From: Codonopsis lanceolata
Lineage: Eukaryota > Streptophyta > Magnoliopsida > Asterales > Campanulaceae
Direction of reading: 5' to 3'
Length of the DNA: 64,000 nt
Assembly (NCBI GenBank): GCA_013146195.2
Contig: CM028377.1
Location: 103,011,547 to 103,075,546, forward strand
A program made the position numbers and the translations under genes. Position 1 is the stretch's first letter. Each line of letters opens with the position of its first letter. Under the pieces are notes generated by a model that worked only from the letters and a program-made list of their open reading frames with translations, was not told the origin of the DNA and made no database searches. This document shows, piece by piece, positions 33,070 through 44,270 of the stretch.

Positions 33070-35414
33070 TATTGGTCCCAAAATAGGCTCAATCTAGGGT
33101 AGAAAGGGGGGGGGGAAGGTTGAATAGCCTAGTAGATATTATTTGGTTTTTAAAAGGTTTTATTAAAACAAGCTTTCTGTTGAATCTTGCATAAATAGAT
33201 TTGCTTAAAATCATTCCACTTGACTGTCAGCCAAGAAAATTTGATTATAATTGGTCAGCTGCATATCATTTTTGTCAGCCAATTATCATAGTTGATCCCT
33301 ACGTACTTTAGTGATAGTTTATCTTTCCTTATTTGATTAATCATACACTTGTACTAACTTTTTCCTACTTTGTGTTTTTGGTAGATATCCTGCTATATAA
33401 TATCTCACAAGATTCTTTGAGATCTTGCCTCTGCCATAACACATTTTCAAATTCAAATGTGTTCCTAACGGGTTGCTCTTGAAGTCTATCTATAAATACC
33501 CATTGGAAGCATTTGTGAAGACAACAATTTTTACACAAGTCAAGAATCCATATACTCTCAATCTCTCTGACGTTGTCCTCATAAGAAAACTTTAGCTAGA
33601 TATTTCTCATTGAATATTTCTCTCTAGTTATTGTTTAGGCAAACACTGAGAGCTTCATTTCAAAATATTTAGATATCAGTCAGTTTGTCTCACGAGTTTG
33701 ATTGTTTCTCAATCATTCTCCCCAAACACCGGTCTTTTGTTGTACACTGATCCATTAGAGATCAAATAAATTTTTAATAAAATTAGTGCACTTCAAAAAT
33801 CCAAGTCTGACCAACTTGGTAGTGGACGTAGCAGTTTATCTGTGAACCACTTCAACTGACTTGTCAGATGTCTCTTATACTCTTGCAAACTAACTCAACA
33901 CTTAAGAAGTTTTTCAACTAATTAAGTGTCAATCAGTTAACAACAATCATTTGCTTAATTGTTCAGTTAGTTTGTACTTCAACTTCTTTTCATATTCAGT
34001 GATCAGTTTCTTTTGAAGAAAATTTCTTTTGAAAAATAGTTGTGTCAGCCAGCTGACCAACACTCATCAGCGTAAGGATTTTCAGAGTGTCAGCCAGCTG
34101 TCCAACATCTCAACTGACTGATAAAATCAAGTTTTCCACTGCCAATTTTTTAAGCTTTACAAATCAACCCCCAAAAGTTTTTAAAGGCTATTCACCCCCC
34201 CTCTAGCCTTAACTGTTGCCATCTGGACTTACACTTTCTTCTTTTCTTTTAAACAAATTTTACAAGAAGAGTTAGTGTAGCGGAAAACTAAATGAGATCA
34301 GATCTGATAGATAGGTTGCTGTTGACATACGACAGATACAATGGTAGACTTTAATAAGTAAACACAGTAGCGGTTAAGAGATGAGCAGAACCAGATCATA
34401 TAGTACGCAGAGTTTAAAAGTGGTTCGTACTATGAATAGTACTACGTCCACTACCAAAATGGTTGGCTTTGGATTTTGAAAGGTACACTTGTTTATCCAT
34501 TAGGTGTAAAAGTAAGATCTCTAATGGGTCGTGTACAAAACAATTTTTAACAAAGTGTATAATGATGAGAGAAACAATCAATGAATAATTGTTCTTTTAA
34601 GTGCTAAAGTAAAGAACAGTTTATAATCAAACTAGATGAAGCTGAAACAGAGTAAAGACTGGCAGATCTGCAGCTTCAGGAAGTTTGGTGAAGATGTTAG
34701 TTCTTGTCCTTTGATCGCTTGAATGCTTGAGTTATGAAGATGAAGCTTAAATGTTCAATATGCAAGAGTTGTTGTTCAGATCTTCAAAACTCGAATAAAT
34801 ACCAGGGGAGATCTTTAGGACCGTTGGACTGAGGATAGACAAGTTGTGTCCAACGTTATAATGCATTAAATGCATTTCGACGCCTTGTAGGATGCATGCA
34901 GCAAAAGATATCAGAGACTCAGAGTTGCAAAGGCAGCCATTCCAAATTGAGTAAGTTTTCAGTCTTGTAGGCATTTCAGCTTGAAAGTCTTCTTAGCCAA
35001 ATGAGGAAATGTTTTCAGATGTCATTATGCGTGAGACAGACTGGACAAATGTCAAGTTGTCTAAAGAGTTGACTTCTTTGAAGGGAAATCTGATGAAGAT
35101 TATCTTTTTGAATATTATCTGACATAGATATTTTAAAAATATCTAAACCAAATAATATGTGACTTAATTCCTCGATTTGACTGTCTTTGATTTTGAACCT
35201 TAAGCAGACTTCCAAGTCTGCTGTTAGAACTGTGCTTTCAAGGCTATCATTGAAGTCTGCTTGTCCGCGCCTAAAATGAACTAACAATAAACTAGTTCTA
35301 AACACCCTTGATTCTAAGACAGTTGCCACACTAATCGGTACGCAGACCTATTAGCCACTGTGCAGTAGAATCAGAAGATGACTCAACCAAATCTAGAACC
35401 TATGAGGGTCAACA
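33070..35414 (-). repeat. 3' LTR of large copia, interrupted
   Basis: About 1284 bp once the nested solo LTR and its duplicated CTTTC are removed, close to the 1261-bp 5' LTR. On the plus strand it begins TATTGGTCCC where the other LTR has TGTTGGTCCC, and ends GGGTCAACA. The purine tract AGGAGGAGAT abuts it at 35415-35424 (minus sense). Confidence 0.88.
33178..34233 (+). mobile_element. Solo LTR nested in the 3' LTR
   Basis: 1056 bp from TGTTGAATCTTGC to TGGACTTACA, flanked by CTTTC (33173-33177 and 34234-34238). It has the CTATTCACCCCCCC block near its end. It lies in opposite orientation to its host and is absent from the 5' LTR at the same place (about 44367), which confirms it as an insertion. 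Confidence 0.9.
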
Positions 35415-35735
35415 ATCTCCTCCTATTTGGTTGATGTCATCATCTCAGCTACCAGCAGACTTTGAATCATGCACTGAGATAATAACATATCTTTACAAGT
35501 TTTATTAAGAAGAGCATACATGCCTCTCAGAACAGAAGTCTAAGTAGAGAGATAGTTAAACTATGTACTTACAAGGGTAAATAGAAGAAGGATCAAGTAC
35601 AGAGTTAAGCAGAGTTTAAATCTTAACAATAGACAAGATATAAGAAGTATAAAGATTTAAACACGAAGTTTAAATGGACAAGATCATAAGATAGAGCATC
35701 TAATCTTAGTCCAAAGAGAATTACAGCAAAACAAG
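35415..35735 (-). other. Spacer between extra ORF and 3' LTR
   Basis: Contains the purine tract next to the LTR and about 300 bp of A-rich noncoding sequence. No further gene. Confidence 0.6.
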
Positions 35736-36560
35736 TTAAACAAGCTGTTTAACAGCAGAGTTTTTCAAAAGCATAGCATTTAAATATAAGGATAGAACAG
35801 AAGAGTCATACCATATCAGAATAGGATTTGGATGAGTTCTGCGATGTTCTAGATAATCACCAACCCAAATTCTGATGCTATCATTGAGTTGCTCTCGCAA
35901 TCTATTATGTTCTTCAATCAAAGCTTGATTCAAAAAGTGGGTAGCTCTCTCCTCCCTGATGGCAACAACCCGCCATTTCTTAGCGGCAACAGCTATTTCA
36001 TTGGCGCGTTCAACATGGAGAACAACAGTGAAGTCAGGAACTTCACGTTCAACAATGATAGCGCGGGCTATAGAAGTCCGGAGTTCATCAAAAAGGCTAC
36101 AAATGCTGATCTGCTGGGAGTGGAGCATGCCGGTTAGCGAGGCTTGCTGGTCTTGAACGAGAAAGTGATGAGTAGTGAATGCTTGAGTAGTATCGTTCGC
36201 CAGTTGCTCAATGATCTTTCCTAGATCGAAAACTGTGGCATGAGTAGCGTTCAAGCTATAAGTGAGCACATCTATTTGCTGGGCCATTGAAGAGACCGTG
36301 CCGTTGAGACACTCAAGCTGGACGTTATTGGCACGAAGAAGATCAAGGAGGGCAGGATCAGCAGAGGTAGAAGGAAAGGAGTTAGGGGAAAGATGAATTG
36401 GGATAAAGGGGTCAGCAGGGTCAAGATGAGCAGGGGTTGAAGAAGAGGGAGAGTTGGGGTAAGCTGAGTGTGGAGGTGAAGAAGCAAGAGAAGATTTTGA
36501 GTCAAGCTCCATATCAGTATCCAAATCACTGACAGAGGAAGCAGAAGAGGAAGAGGAGGC
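35736..36560 (-). CDS. Extra ORF of large copia, C-terminal part
   Basis: Open frame of about 275 codons with no ATG at its 5' limit: the apparent first codon at 36524 is TTG and the frame is open further upstream through a Ser-rich stretch. It has a Pro/Ser-rich start (SSPPHSAYPNSPSS), then a long segment rich in Leu, Gln and Ala with heptad-like spacing, likely coiled coil (about 100 residues from LLDLLRANNVQ to ISICSLFDEL), then a charged helical region with WRVVAIREERATHFLNQ. No enzymatic motif. It probably belongs to one protein with 37821-38711. Coiled coils and a basic middle suggest a structural or nucleic-acid-associated role; that is inference only. Confidence 0.6.
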   Translation of the reverse strand, partial: ASSSSSASSVSDLDTDMELDSKSSLASSPPHSAYPNSPSSSTPAHLDPADPFIPIHLSPNSFPSTSADPALLDLLRANNVQLECLNGTVSSMAQQIDVLTYSLNATHATVFDLGKIIEQLANDTTQAFTTHHFLVQDQQASLTGMLHSQQISICSLFDELRTSIARAIIVEREVPDFTVVLHVERANEIAVAAKKWRVVAIREERATHFLNQALIEEHNRLREQLNDSIRIWVGDYLEHRRTHPNPILIWYDSSVLSLYLNAMLLKNSAVKQLV

Positions 36561-37820
36561 ATTAAGAAATGAAGGGGAAAAGGAGATTCAGGAAGAAGAA
36601 TGAAATTTGGAGGAGTATGGGAAGGAGAGAATAAGTCAGAGATGGAGGAGAGTTCGAAGAGAAGTCGGTAGGTGGGTGGAGAAATGGAAGGGAATAGAAT
36701 TTGGTAGAGGTCAGCAGAGAGAGAAATGTGTTTTATGAGTGTGGTGATAGGGGGAAAAAGTTCAGGGAGAAATGAAGTTTGGTAGAGAAGAGAAGAAATT
36801 TGAGAGTCGAGAGAAGAGAAGAGCTAAGGCATGGAGAAATGAAAAGAGGGTGTTGTAGAAATGGGAATGATGGCAGAGAAGATTCAGGAGAAATGAAGGA
36901 AATAGGTTCAGGAGAGAGAATGGCTTCTAGAGTAGGAGAAGGTGGTGAAGATGGTTGTGGAGCCGCAGACTTTTTGCAAAGTCGGCGCTTCTTCTTCTTC
37001 TTTAGAGGAGAAGAAGTAGGCTTTTCCTCAACAACAGCAGGGGTTATTGAGGGAGATGGAGAAGGAAGAGTTTCGGCAGGCGCCTCCCCAACAGTAGCAG
37101 GGGCTGTTGTCGAGGGAAGTGGCGGTGATGAGGAAGAAGTCGGAGAGGAAGGAGGAACAAAGGGAATGAAAGGATCTGAGGGTTCAGAACGTTTGTGTTT
37201 TTGTTTTTGGTGGCGAAGAGGAGTAGGTTTAGGTTCAGCAGTCTCTTCAAGTACTGGGGATGTTGTAGTAGAAGCATCAGTATTTATCCTTTTCTTGGTC
37301 AGAGCCCTAGTAGTGTTAGCAGCAGCAGTAGTGCGGGAAGAAGATTTCTTCTTGTTCTTGGTGACCGGCTCCTCCTCAACAGTAGAGCTTTTGCGTTTGG
37401 ATCTGGTGAAGGGAGGAGGATCTGTAGATGCAGCTGCGGTAGATGGTGTGCTTGAGCAGCCTTCTGAAGCAATTTCCTTTTGAAGAGCTTTGTCAAGCTG
37501 TTATGCCATGAAGGCATCCACTGTGGTTTCTGGGTTGATTTTGATAATCACAAGTGGAGGAGGATTGTGAGCGCGGATTAGCAGTAGAGGGGAAGCCCTT
37601 GCAGTTCACACTTCTCGTTTTGAAGCTTATGGTGATTGATGATGAATGTGCTGGTGAATTGGATGGCTTTCGTGACTGACCTCTTTTCAAAGTTCAGCAA
37701 GCGATTGGAGAAAGACAAGTTGGAGCGGATAACTACATTTATGAGACGCACAAAAGTTCTCCTTTGCTTGATGGATGTTTGAACATCATCAACAGCATCA
37801 CAAAGTAGGTCGAAGAGTAT
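36561..37820 (-). pseudogene. Extra ORF of large copia, Lys/Pro/Ser-rich middle, broken
   Basis: On the minus strand a low-complexity frame (about 36750-37500) is rich in Pro, Ser, Thr and Lys clusters such as KKKKKRR and RSKRKS, which look like nuclear localisation signals. Around 37500-37820 the frame continues after the TAG at 37821 for about 80 codons, stops, and resumes in another frame. The open plus-strand frame 36779-37483 is the antisense shadow of this low-complexity sequence. Confidence 0.55.
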
Positions 37821-38711
37821 CTAGGCCCAGTTGTGTCGAATGTTGAGAATGACGGCGGTTGTGTACTGAAGCTGATCATCAGTCATTATGTCATGCGTCC
37901 TATTTTTAAAGATTATACTCTTGTTGAATAGATGACTGATGTAGTAGACATCATCTTCGAATAGAATCCGCTTCATTTTGGCCTGAGGTTCCCTTGGAGT
38001 GTCCTCTCCACGCATATATGACCAAGCTTGGTCCTTTTCAGTATCCGTGAGAGAGGTAGGACCTTCGAATTCAATGCCAAGAATTTTGGCTATCTTGGAG
38101 ATAGTGAGTGTAACTGAGATAGTCCGAACGATAGCAGAAATTGAAGTTCTGGATTCATTTATTTTTGCCTTTTGAAAGAATTCTTCTGCTAGAAGATTAC
38201 TGTAATCCTTGTCCTTCATCATAAAGAGGGGCAGCATCCCCGACTGGTTGAGATTGTCAACAATCTTGACGCCTGATGCATAGGCACGCACTGTTGGTTC
38301 ATCGATGCACATCCCAGGATGGTACATCGTGGGGGGCAGATTCGAAATAGTAGAGTCTGAGCGCATGGCCTGTTCAGGGATATCACCAGAGGTGGAAGTT
38401 TTAGCCTAAAAATTTAGGACAAGAATTAGGGCAAAAACTGAAGACATGTGAGAAATTCTGAGTCTGAGCAGGATACTGCGTTAGGGCACAGATATTAACG
38501 AATTTCTATCCACATGTTCATACATAGGCATTTCAACAGACAAAATATAGGCATATCATGAAAATGTATGAAGAGTTAAGCAAGAATCTGTACCAAGACC
38601 AAACAATTAAAAAAAATGAATAGTTAACAATGGTTGTTTCTCAGTACATAAGTGATAGTAAAGAATAATTTCGATTTAGAGAAGTATCCTGGGTTAGATT
38701 TGTCTCACCAT
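37821..38711 (-). CDS. Extra ORF of large copia, N-terminal part with a predicted intron
   Basis: A 181-codon frame from the ATG at 38366 extends upstream in frame for 13 codons to 38405, where TTTTTAG forms a splice acceptor. At 38711-38709 an ATG is followed directly by GTGAGA, a good donor. Splicing out 38406-38708 (303 bp) would join that ATG in frame. The domain (motifs KIVDNLNQSG, AIVRTISVTLT and AKILGIEFEG, then SHLFNKSIIF) resembles the family often named putative plant transposon protein (Transposase_32, from memory). Function unknown. It is not gag, protease, integrase or RT. The TAG at 37821 looks premature, because the frame continues. Confidence 0.62.
38406..38708 (-). other. Predicted intron in the extra ORF
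   Basis: GT-AG, 303 bp, AT-rich on the minus strand. The donor is GTGAGACA and the acceptor AAATTTTTAG. Upstream of the ATG lies a pyrimidine-rich stretch (about 38740-38805) preceded by a TATA-like TTTATACA near 38810, which could be an internal promoter. No transcript evidence is available. Confidence 0.5.
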
Positions 38712-39215
38712 TGAAGAGTGTTGCAGATAGATTATACAGATATGGAGATTTTCGTCGCAAACTTTACTGAGACGAAGCGAGAGAAGGTAGAAGAAGACGA
38801 AGGTTGTATAAAGCAAGTGACAGTTTTAAGTAACAAAGTTTTTGAAAAGGGTTTTTGAAATTGGCGGTTGAGGGGTTTATTAATGAAAAGGTGTGAAATC
38901 GGTCATCTGAACCAGTGAAATTACTGTAAGTCAGACGGCTGACTGTTGAGATGACTTGATGACTGACAGCTATGGTCAATCATAAAGTGACTTTTTAGAA
39001 AACCGCTCAACAAATTTTCAAATAAGTCCCTTGAATTTTTTCATAATTAACCCTCTTAAACTAGGGTTTAGTAGACTTACCTTTGTCTTTGAGTTATTTG
39101 CAGAGTTACCTTCTTTTCTCAATAAGTCTGCTTAATTACAAACTCAAGTCTTCTTAAGAGAATTTGTCAAGTTTGCTCAAAATTTCTAAAAGTCAAACAA
39201 GATTATTAGTTAAAA

Positions 39216-39892
39216 TTAAGCAGTTGGATCAAGCATACCTAGCTCTCCCCTTAGATAAGCAAACCTGTCAACTTCCAATGCTTTAGTAAAGATATCTGCT
39301 ATTTGGCGTTCAGTAGAGATATACTTCATGCTTATGGACTCTTTTCAACATTATCCCTAAGAAAATGATATCGAACGTCGATATGCTTTGTTTTGGAATG
39401 CATCACGGGATTGTAAGTGATAGAGATTGCTGAAGTGTTATCACATATGTTTGGACAATCTGCTACTTTGATGTCATAATCCACCAGCTGTTGTTTGATC
39501 CAAAGCAGTTGACAACAGCAGCTTCCAGCGGCAATATATTCTGCTTCAGTGGTGGAGTTAGAAACAAAAGCTTGTTTCTTGCTGGCCCATGAAACAAGTC
39601 TATCTCCTAAAAATTGACAAGTTCCACTTGTGCTTTTCCTGTCAACTTGGCATCCAGAATAGTCTGCATCTGAGTAGCCAACTAGGTTGAAAGAGAATTC
39701 TCTTGGATACTAGATACCTAAGTTAGTGGTATCTGATACATACTTGATGATTCTCTTAGCTGCTAGAAGATGTGACTCACAGGGGTCTACTTGAAATCTG
39801 GCACATACCCTAATAGCATATACTATGTCAGGTCTGCTGGTGGTAAGGTAAAGCAGAGATCCGATAATCCCTCTATATTGAGTGATATCCAC
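39216..39892 (-). pseudogene. Large copia RNase H
   Basis: Begins after the in-frame TAG at 39893 with YRGIIGSLLYLTTSRPDI, hits another stop at 39710, then continues in frame with GYSDADYSG, STTEAEYIAAG, CDNTSAI, and after a frameshift near 39340 QIADIFTKAL. The acidic catalytic residues of copia RNase H are all readable. The frame ends at 39216-39218. At least two stops and one frameshift prevent a single product. Confidence 0.85.
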
Positions 39893-40808
39893 CTATTTCC
39901 CAATTAAGTTTTTAGATAATTTGCATTTAGTAGACATGGGAGTGTCAAAGGTGTTGGCCATTTCCAATCCGTATTTCTTGACTAGTTCGTTAGCATATTT
40001 AGATTGGTAGATGAAAATTCCTTTGTTGGATTGTTGGATTTGAAGACCCAAGAAGAATGTGAGTTCTCCCATCATGCTCATTTGAAACTTTCCAGTCACG
40101 AGTGACTCAAATCGTTTGCACAGCTTCTCATTTGTAGAACAAAAGATGATATCGTCGACGTATATTTGCACCAGCAGCGAATGACCTTTGTGCTTGAGAA
40201 TGAAAAGAGTAGTGTCTATCTTTCCTCGCACAAATCCTTGTTCCATTAAGAACTTGGATAGTGTCTCATACCAGGCACGAGGAGCTTGCTTAAGACCATA
40301 AAGAGCCTTTTTAAGCTTATAAACATGAGTTTCCCTCCCTTTCTCAATGAAACCTAGAGGTTGGGTGACATAAACAGTCTCTTGAAGATCTCCATTGAGA
40401 AAAGCGCTCTTGACGTCCATTTGATATACTACAAAGTCCTTATATGTGGCATAGACTAGAAAGATTCTGATAACTTCTAACCTTGCTACTGGAGCAAAAG
40501 TTTCATCATAGTCGATTCCTTCTTCTTGACGATATCCTTGTGCAACGAGTCTGGCTTTGTTTCTAATCATGTTTCCATCCTCATCCTTTTTTGTTTCTGA
40601 ACACCCATTTTGTGCCAATAATAGTATGATCAGCAGGTCTTGTAACTAGCTTCCATACTTGGCACCTTTCAAATTGCTGAAGTTCTTCTTGCATGACTTC
40701 CAGCCAGCTTGGATCTTGTAAGGATTCATCAACTTTCTTTGGCTCTTTTTCTGAAACAAATGTAGCACAAATCATACATTCGTTTTTGGAGGATCTTCTA
40801 GTCCGCAC
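39893..40808 (-). pseudogene. Large copia reverse transcriptase
   Basis: Motifs in order: WLEVMQEELQQFERCQVW and IIGTKWVFRNKKG (40581-40808), then after a one-base shift ARLVAQGYRQEEGIDYDETF, VYQMDVKSAFLNG, YGLKQAPRAWY, and the catalytic YVDDIIF. It copies element RNA into DNA. The 39893-40618 section is an uninterrupted 241-codon frame. In-frame TAG at 39893 ends it. Confidence 0.92.
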
Positions 40809-40888
40809 TCCTACATGAATGTCACCAATGATTTGAGAAATTGGGTGATCTTTACATGTTCTTGTGACGGAAGGAATCTGAGTCGCTG

Positions 40889-41972
40889 CTAGTTCTTCAT
40901 GAGTAGGTTCAGGAGGAGGACTAGGGAGAAAGTTAGCTGTTTCTTGAGGGATGAATTGTTCAGAATTGGATTCGTAGGTAAGCTGAAGAATAGGATTTTT
41001 GCTTCGGCGAGTATAGTTTTAGCAGCTTCAATAAGAGTTCTGTTTTTCCTTTCCGCTACACCGTTTTGTTGAGGAGTTTTGACAGCAGAGAAGTTGTGAC
41101 CTATTCCATAATCATCACAATACTTTGTTATGCCATTATTGGTGAACTCTGTTCCATTATCTGATCGAACATCACTGATTTCATCGAAGCTTTTGAGTCT
41201 GCAGTCTTCTGAACAGTGTTGTGAGGATGTCATAAGTATGATCCTTAGAAGACATCATCTTTGTCCAAGTATATCTAGTATAATCGTCAACTACGACCAG
41301 AGTGTATATGTGACCACCATAGCTGATAGTAGTCACAGGCCCGAAGATGTGAAGAAGTTGCAAAGGTCTAGTAGTTGTAAGATCTGGTTTGCTTTTGAAG
41401 GAGGCTTTTGAAAGCTTTCCTAGTTGATAAGCTTTGCAGAGATGATCATGATCAGCAGACACTTTTGGCATTCCTTTCACCAATCCTTCTTTGGATAACT
41501 TTGATAAATATTTGGTGTTCAGATGGCTGAGACGTTTGTGCCATAGCCAGCTTTTGTCTTGAGTAGAGTTTGCTACAAAACATAGATTAGTAGCCTTGCC
41601 ATTGGCATTTAAATCTATCACATAGACATTCCCTTGTCTATGTCTGGTAACTAAAGTTGAACAAGAGTCTGGATGCTTGATATCACATCTGTTTAAGGAG
41701 AATTGGCATATAAACCCTTTGTCACAGAATTGGGAAATGCTTAGGAGATTGTGTTTCAAGCCTTCTACTAGAGAGACTTTTCCTATGGAGAGATTTCCAC
41801 GGATGATGGATCCATATCCAATAGTTCTTCCTTTAGCGTTGTCTCCAAAGATGACTGGAGGGCCTTCTACTTCAGTAATGTTAGAGAGAAGACATGATTC
41901 TCCTGTCATGTGTCTTGAGCAGCCACTGTCTAAATACCATATGTCTTTCTTTTCTGAATTTGTAGCAGCCAT
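40889..41972 (-). pseudogene. Large copia protease and integrase
   Basis: The ATG at 41972 opens a 263-codon frame. The aspartic protease active site is WYLDSGCSRHMTG. The pre-integrase zinc region follows (LWHKRLSHLN and later HLCKAYQLGK). The integrase core starts VVVDDYTRYTW with the first catalytic Asp. After a frameshift near 41200 it continues with SDNGTEFTN (second Asp) and QQNGVAERKNRT (Glu). The catalytic D-D-E triad is readable across two frames. Confidence 0.9.
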
Positions 41973-42019
41973 GAAGCATACCTGCAGTATAGAAATAAGA
42001 AAATCATGGTCCCTTTTAT

Positions 42020-44203
42020 TTATCTTTTCGGGTCCATAGGGTTAGCATGTTTAGGAACCCATATTTGCCTTACTTTTGGAATTGGAGATCCAGTAGGTTT
42101 CATGATGGATTTCAGAAGACATTCATGGGCCGAGTGGCCTAAACATTTGCAAAAAGTACAGCGATGAAAATTACAAATGTTAAGTTGAGAAAGATGGTTT
42201 TCAGTAGACATCTTAGCAAGCTTTATTTTGGTAGCCGCCTTTGACTCAGCAGACTTGTAAGGTTCTGTATGAGTTTTCTTGATTCTATATTTAGCAGTTC
42301 TTGCCTTGGTAGATCTGTTAAAAATAGAATTAGATTCCTCATACATTTTCCCTTTTAGCTTAAAGTCAGCAGTCTTGGGAGCAGTATCATCACTATGAGT
42401 GCTTTTGATAAATCTGACAGGCTTGAGTTGACTTTTACTTTTCCTAAAAACAACAACCTTTGCTTTAGCAGGGGTGCTGGTAGAAGGACATTGGTAGTCA
42501 GCACGATCCTTAGCAGACTTTTCGTCAGCTGATGATTGCTTCACTTTTGGAGCATTATTGGTCTTAAATGCTCAAGTCTTAGGATATTTATAGTAAATAA
42601 CGGCATAGCCAATTCCTTGTCTACCCTTGTTGTTAAACTACTGATGATATGGAAGATCATCACCAGTTTGTTCAGACACGTCTTCTGTTTTTTGTTTAGA
42701 GGTTGTGCCAGCAGTGTTTTCAGAGAAACCCAGTCCAGTTTTGTCATTAGAAGACTTTTGTTCTCCAAGAATTTGATAAAAAAACAGCCTTAGAGTTATT
42801 CCATGAGTCGATGGTTTTTTGTAACTCATCGATCTTTCTCAGCGGATATCTCTTTCGCATGACTAATTAGGCAAGCAACCTTCTTGTTGAGAAACTCGTT
42901 CTCTTCCTTTAACTTGATACTTTTCTAATGGACTCCATGAAGAGTTTTTAACTCGGCTTCCAGCATGGATTTCTCAGTTCCCTTCTCATGCCTTTCTAAA
43001 CATTGAATTCTTAGCTAGCACCTTACGTAAGCCTTTCTAAATTCTTTTGAGTCATAGGTAGGAGATGACTCTAGAGCAACAAGGCAAATGTGTGCTTGCT
43101 CTGATGAGTCATCACTGTCATCCTCATCTGAATCAGTTTCAAACCAGGTGGACACTTGGTTTTCTTCTAAGTCCTCAGTCAGGAGACCTCTATGTTTTGA
43201 AAATTATTTATAAGGTCGCCTTTTATAAGCTTCATATTTAGGCTTTGGACATTTAGAAGCAAAGTGATCAGGCTTTCTGCAGTTGAAGCAAACTAGCTCA
43301 TCACTTTGTGAGCTAACAGCAGTCTTTCTGAAAGTCTGGTGGTTTGCTTCTTTCCTCTTGTTGAATCTTGAATTTTTTTGAAACTTCTTAACGAACATGG
43401 CAAATTGTTCGTCAGATAGAATTTCATTTTCATTTGAAGAGGAAAAGTAGATGGTTTATTTTCTACAGCAGAATTTTCTTGAGAGATAGCAGAAAAAGAA
43501 GGAAGTTTAAACTGTTTGTCCTGTTCTTGAGCTTGAATCAGTTCTTGCTCATAGACATGCAGTTAAACTCGCATACAAACTTCGAAGATGTATGGAGTTT
43601 AAGTCTTTGGACTCTTTAATAGTAGTGGTTTTAACATGCCACAAACTACCTAAAGAAGTTAAAAATCTCATATTTACTTCTTTTATACTATATTCTTTTC
43701 CTAGGGAATAACAACTATTAACTACCTCACAGAATCTGTCGTAGGCTTGTCGTAGTGCCTCCTTTGGATCTTTTCTGAATGAGTCGAACTGTTGAATATA
43801 GTTGTATTTTCTGTTGTCTCTGGTCGGCAAGTCTCCTTCTAGATATTCCACCAGTGCTTCCCACATTTCCTTAGCTGTCTTGCACCTGATTATCTGCTGG
43901 TATGTGTTTGTGTCCACTGAGCTGGATATGATGTGTATTGCCTCACTGTCTAGCTCAACAAGCTTCCTTTCTTTTTCAGTCCAATTCATTCATTGATTTT
44001 GGTATCTCGAGAGGTCCACCTGCTACTTCAACTATGAGATTTGGCTTCATTTGAATATGATGACTTGTTTGAACACATTGCCATAATTGATTATCAATAG
44101 AGTTCATGTATCTCATAACTTTGTCTTTCCATACTTCGAAGTGACCCTCGTCCAATATTGGGACATGGCTTGTATTCGAGGTAGGCAACATATAGTGAGC
44201 CAT
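42020..44203 (-). pseudogene. Large copia gag
   Basis: Starts MAHYMLPTSNTS at 44203. The first block (43549-44203, one shift near 43985) matches the UBN2/DUF4219 type gag of plant copia: EGHFEVWKDKV, AKEMWEALVEYLEG and LRQAYDRFCEV. A zinc knuckle CFNCRKPDHFASKC lies at about 43240-43300 and a second Cys-His motif CTFCKCLGHSAHEC at about 42115-42160, the latter in a Lys-rich, gag-C or spacer segment (42020-42544). The middle is broken into several frames. Two knuckles are in line with the Sirevirus group. Confidence 0.85.
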
Positions 44204-44256
44204 AGGATCTATTCTCAAGAGATTAATCTTGGAAAAATGAATTTTCAAAGAATTAC

Positions 44257-44268
44257 GCTCTGATACCA
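44257..44268 (-). promoter_or_regulatory. Primer-binding site of large copia
   Basis: Minus-strand TGGTATCAGAGC, two bases inside the 5' LTR end (CA at 44272-44271). Complementary to plant initiator tRNA-Met. Confidence 0.92.
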
Positions 44269-44270
44269 AT

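Noticed and set aside
36779..37483. 234-codon plus-strand frame, Gly/Glu-rich
   Set aside because: Antisense shadow of the Lys/Pro/Ser-rich extra ORF on the minus strand; low complexity with no motif, and all other coding of the element is on the minus strand.
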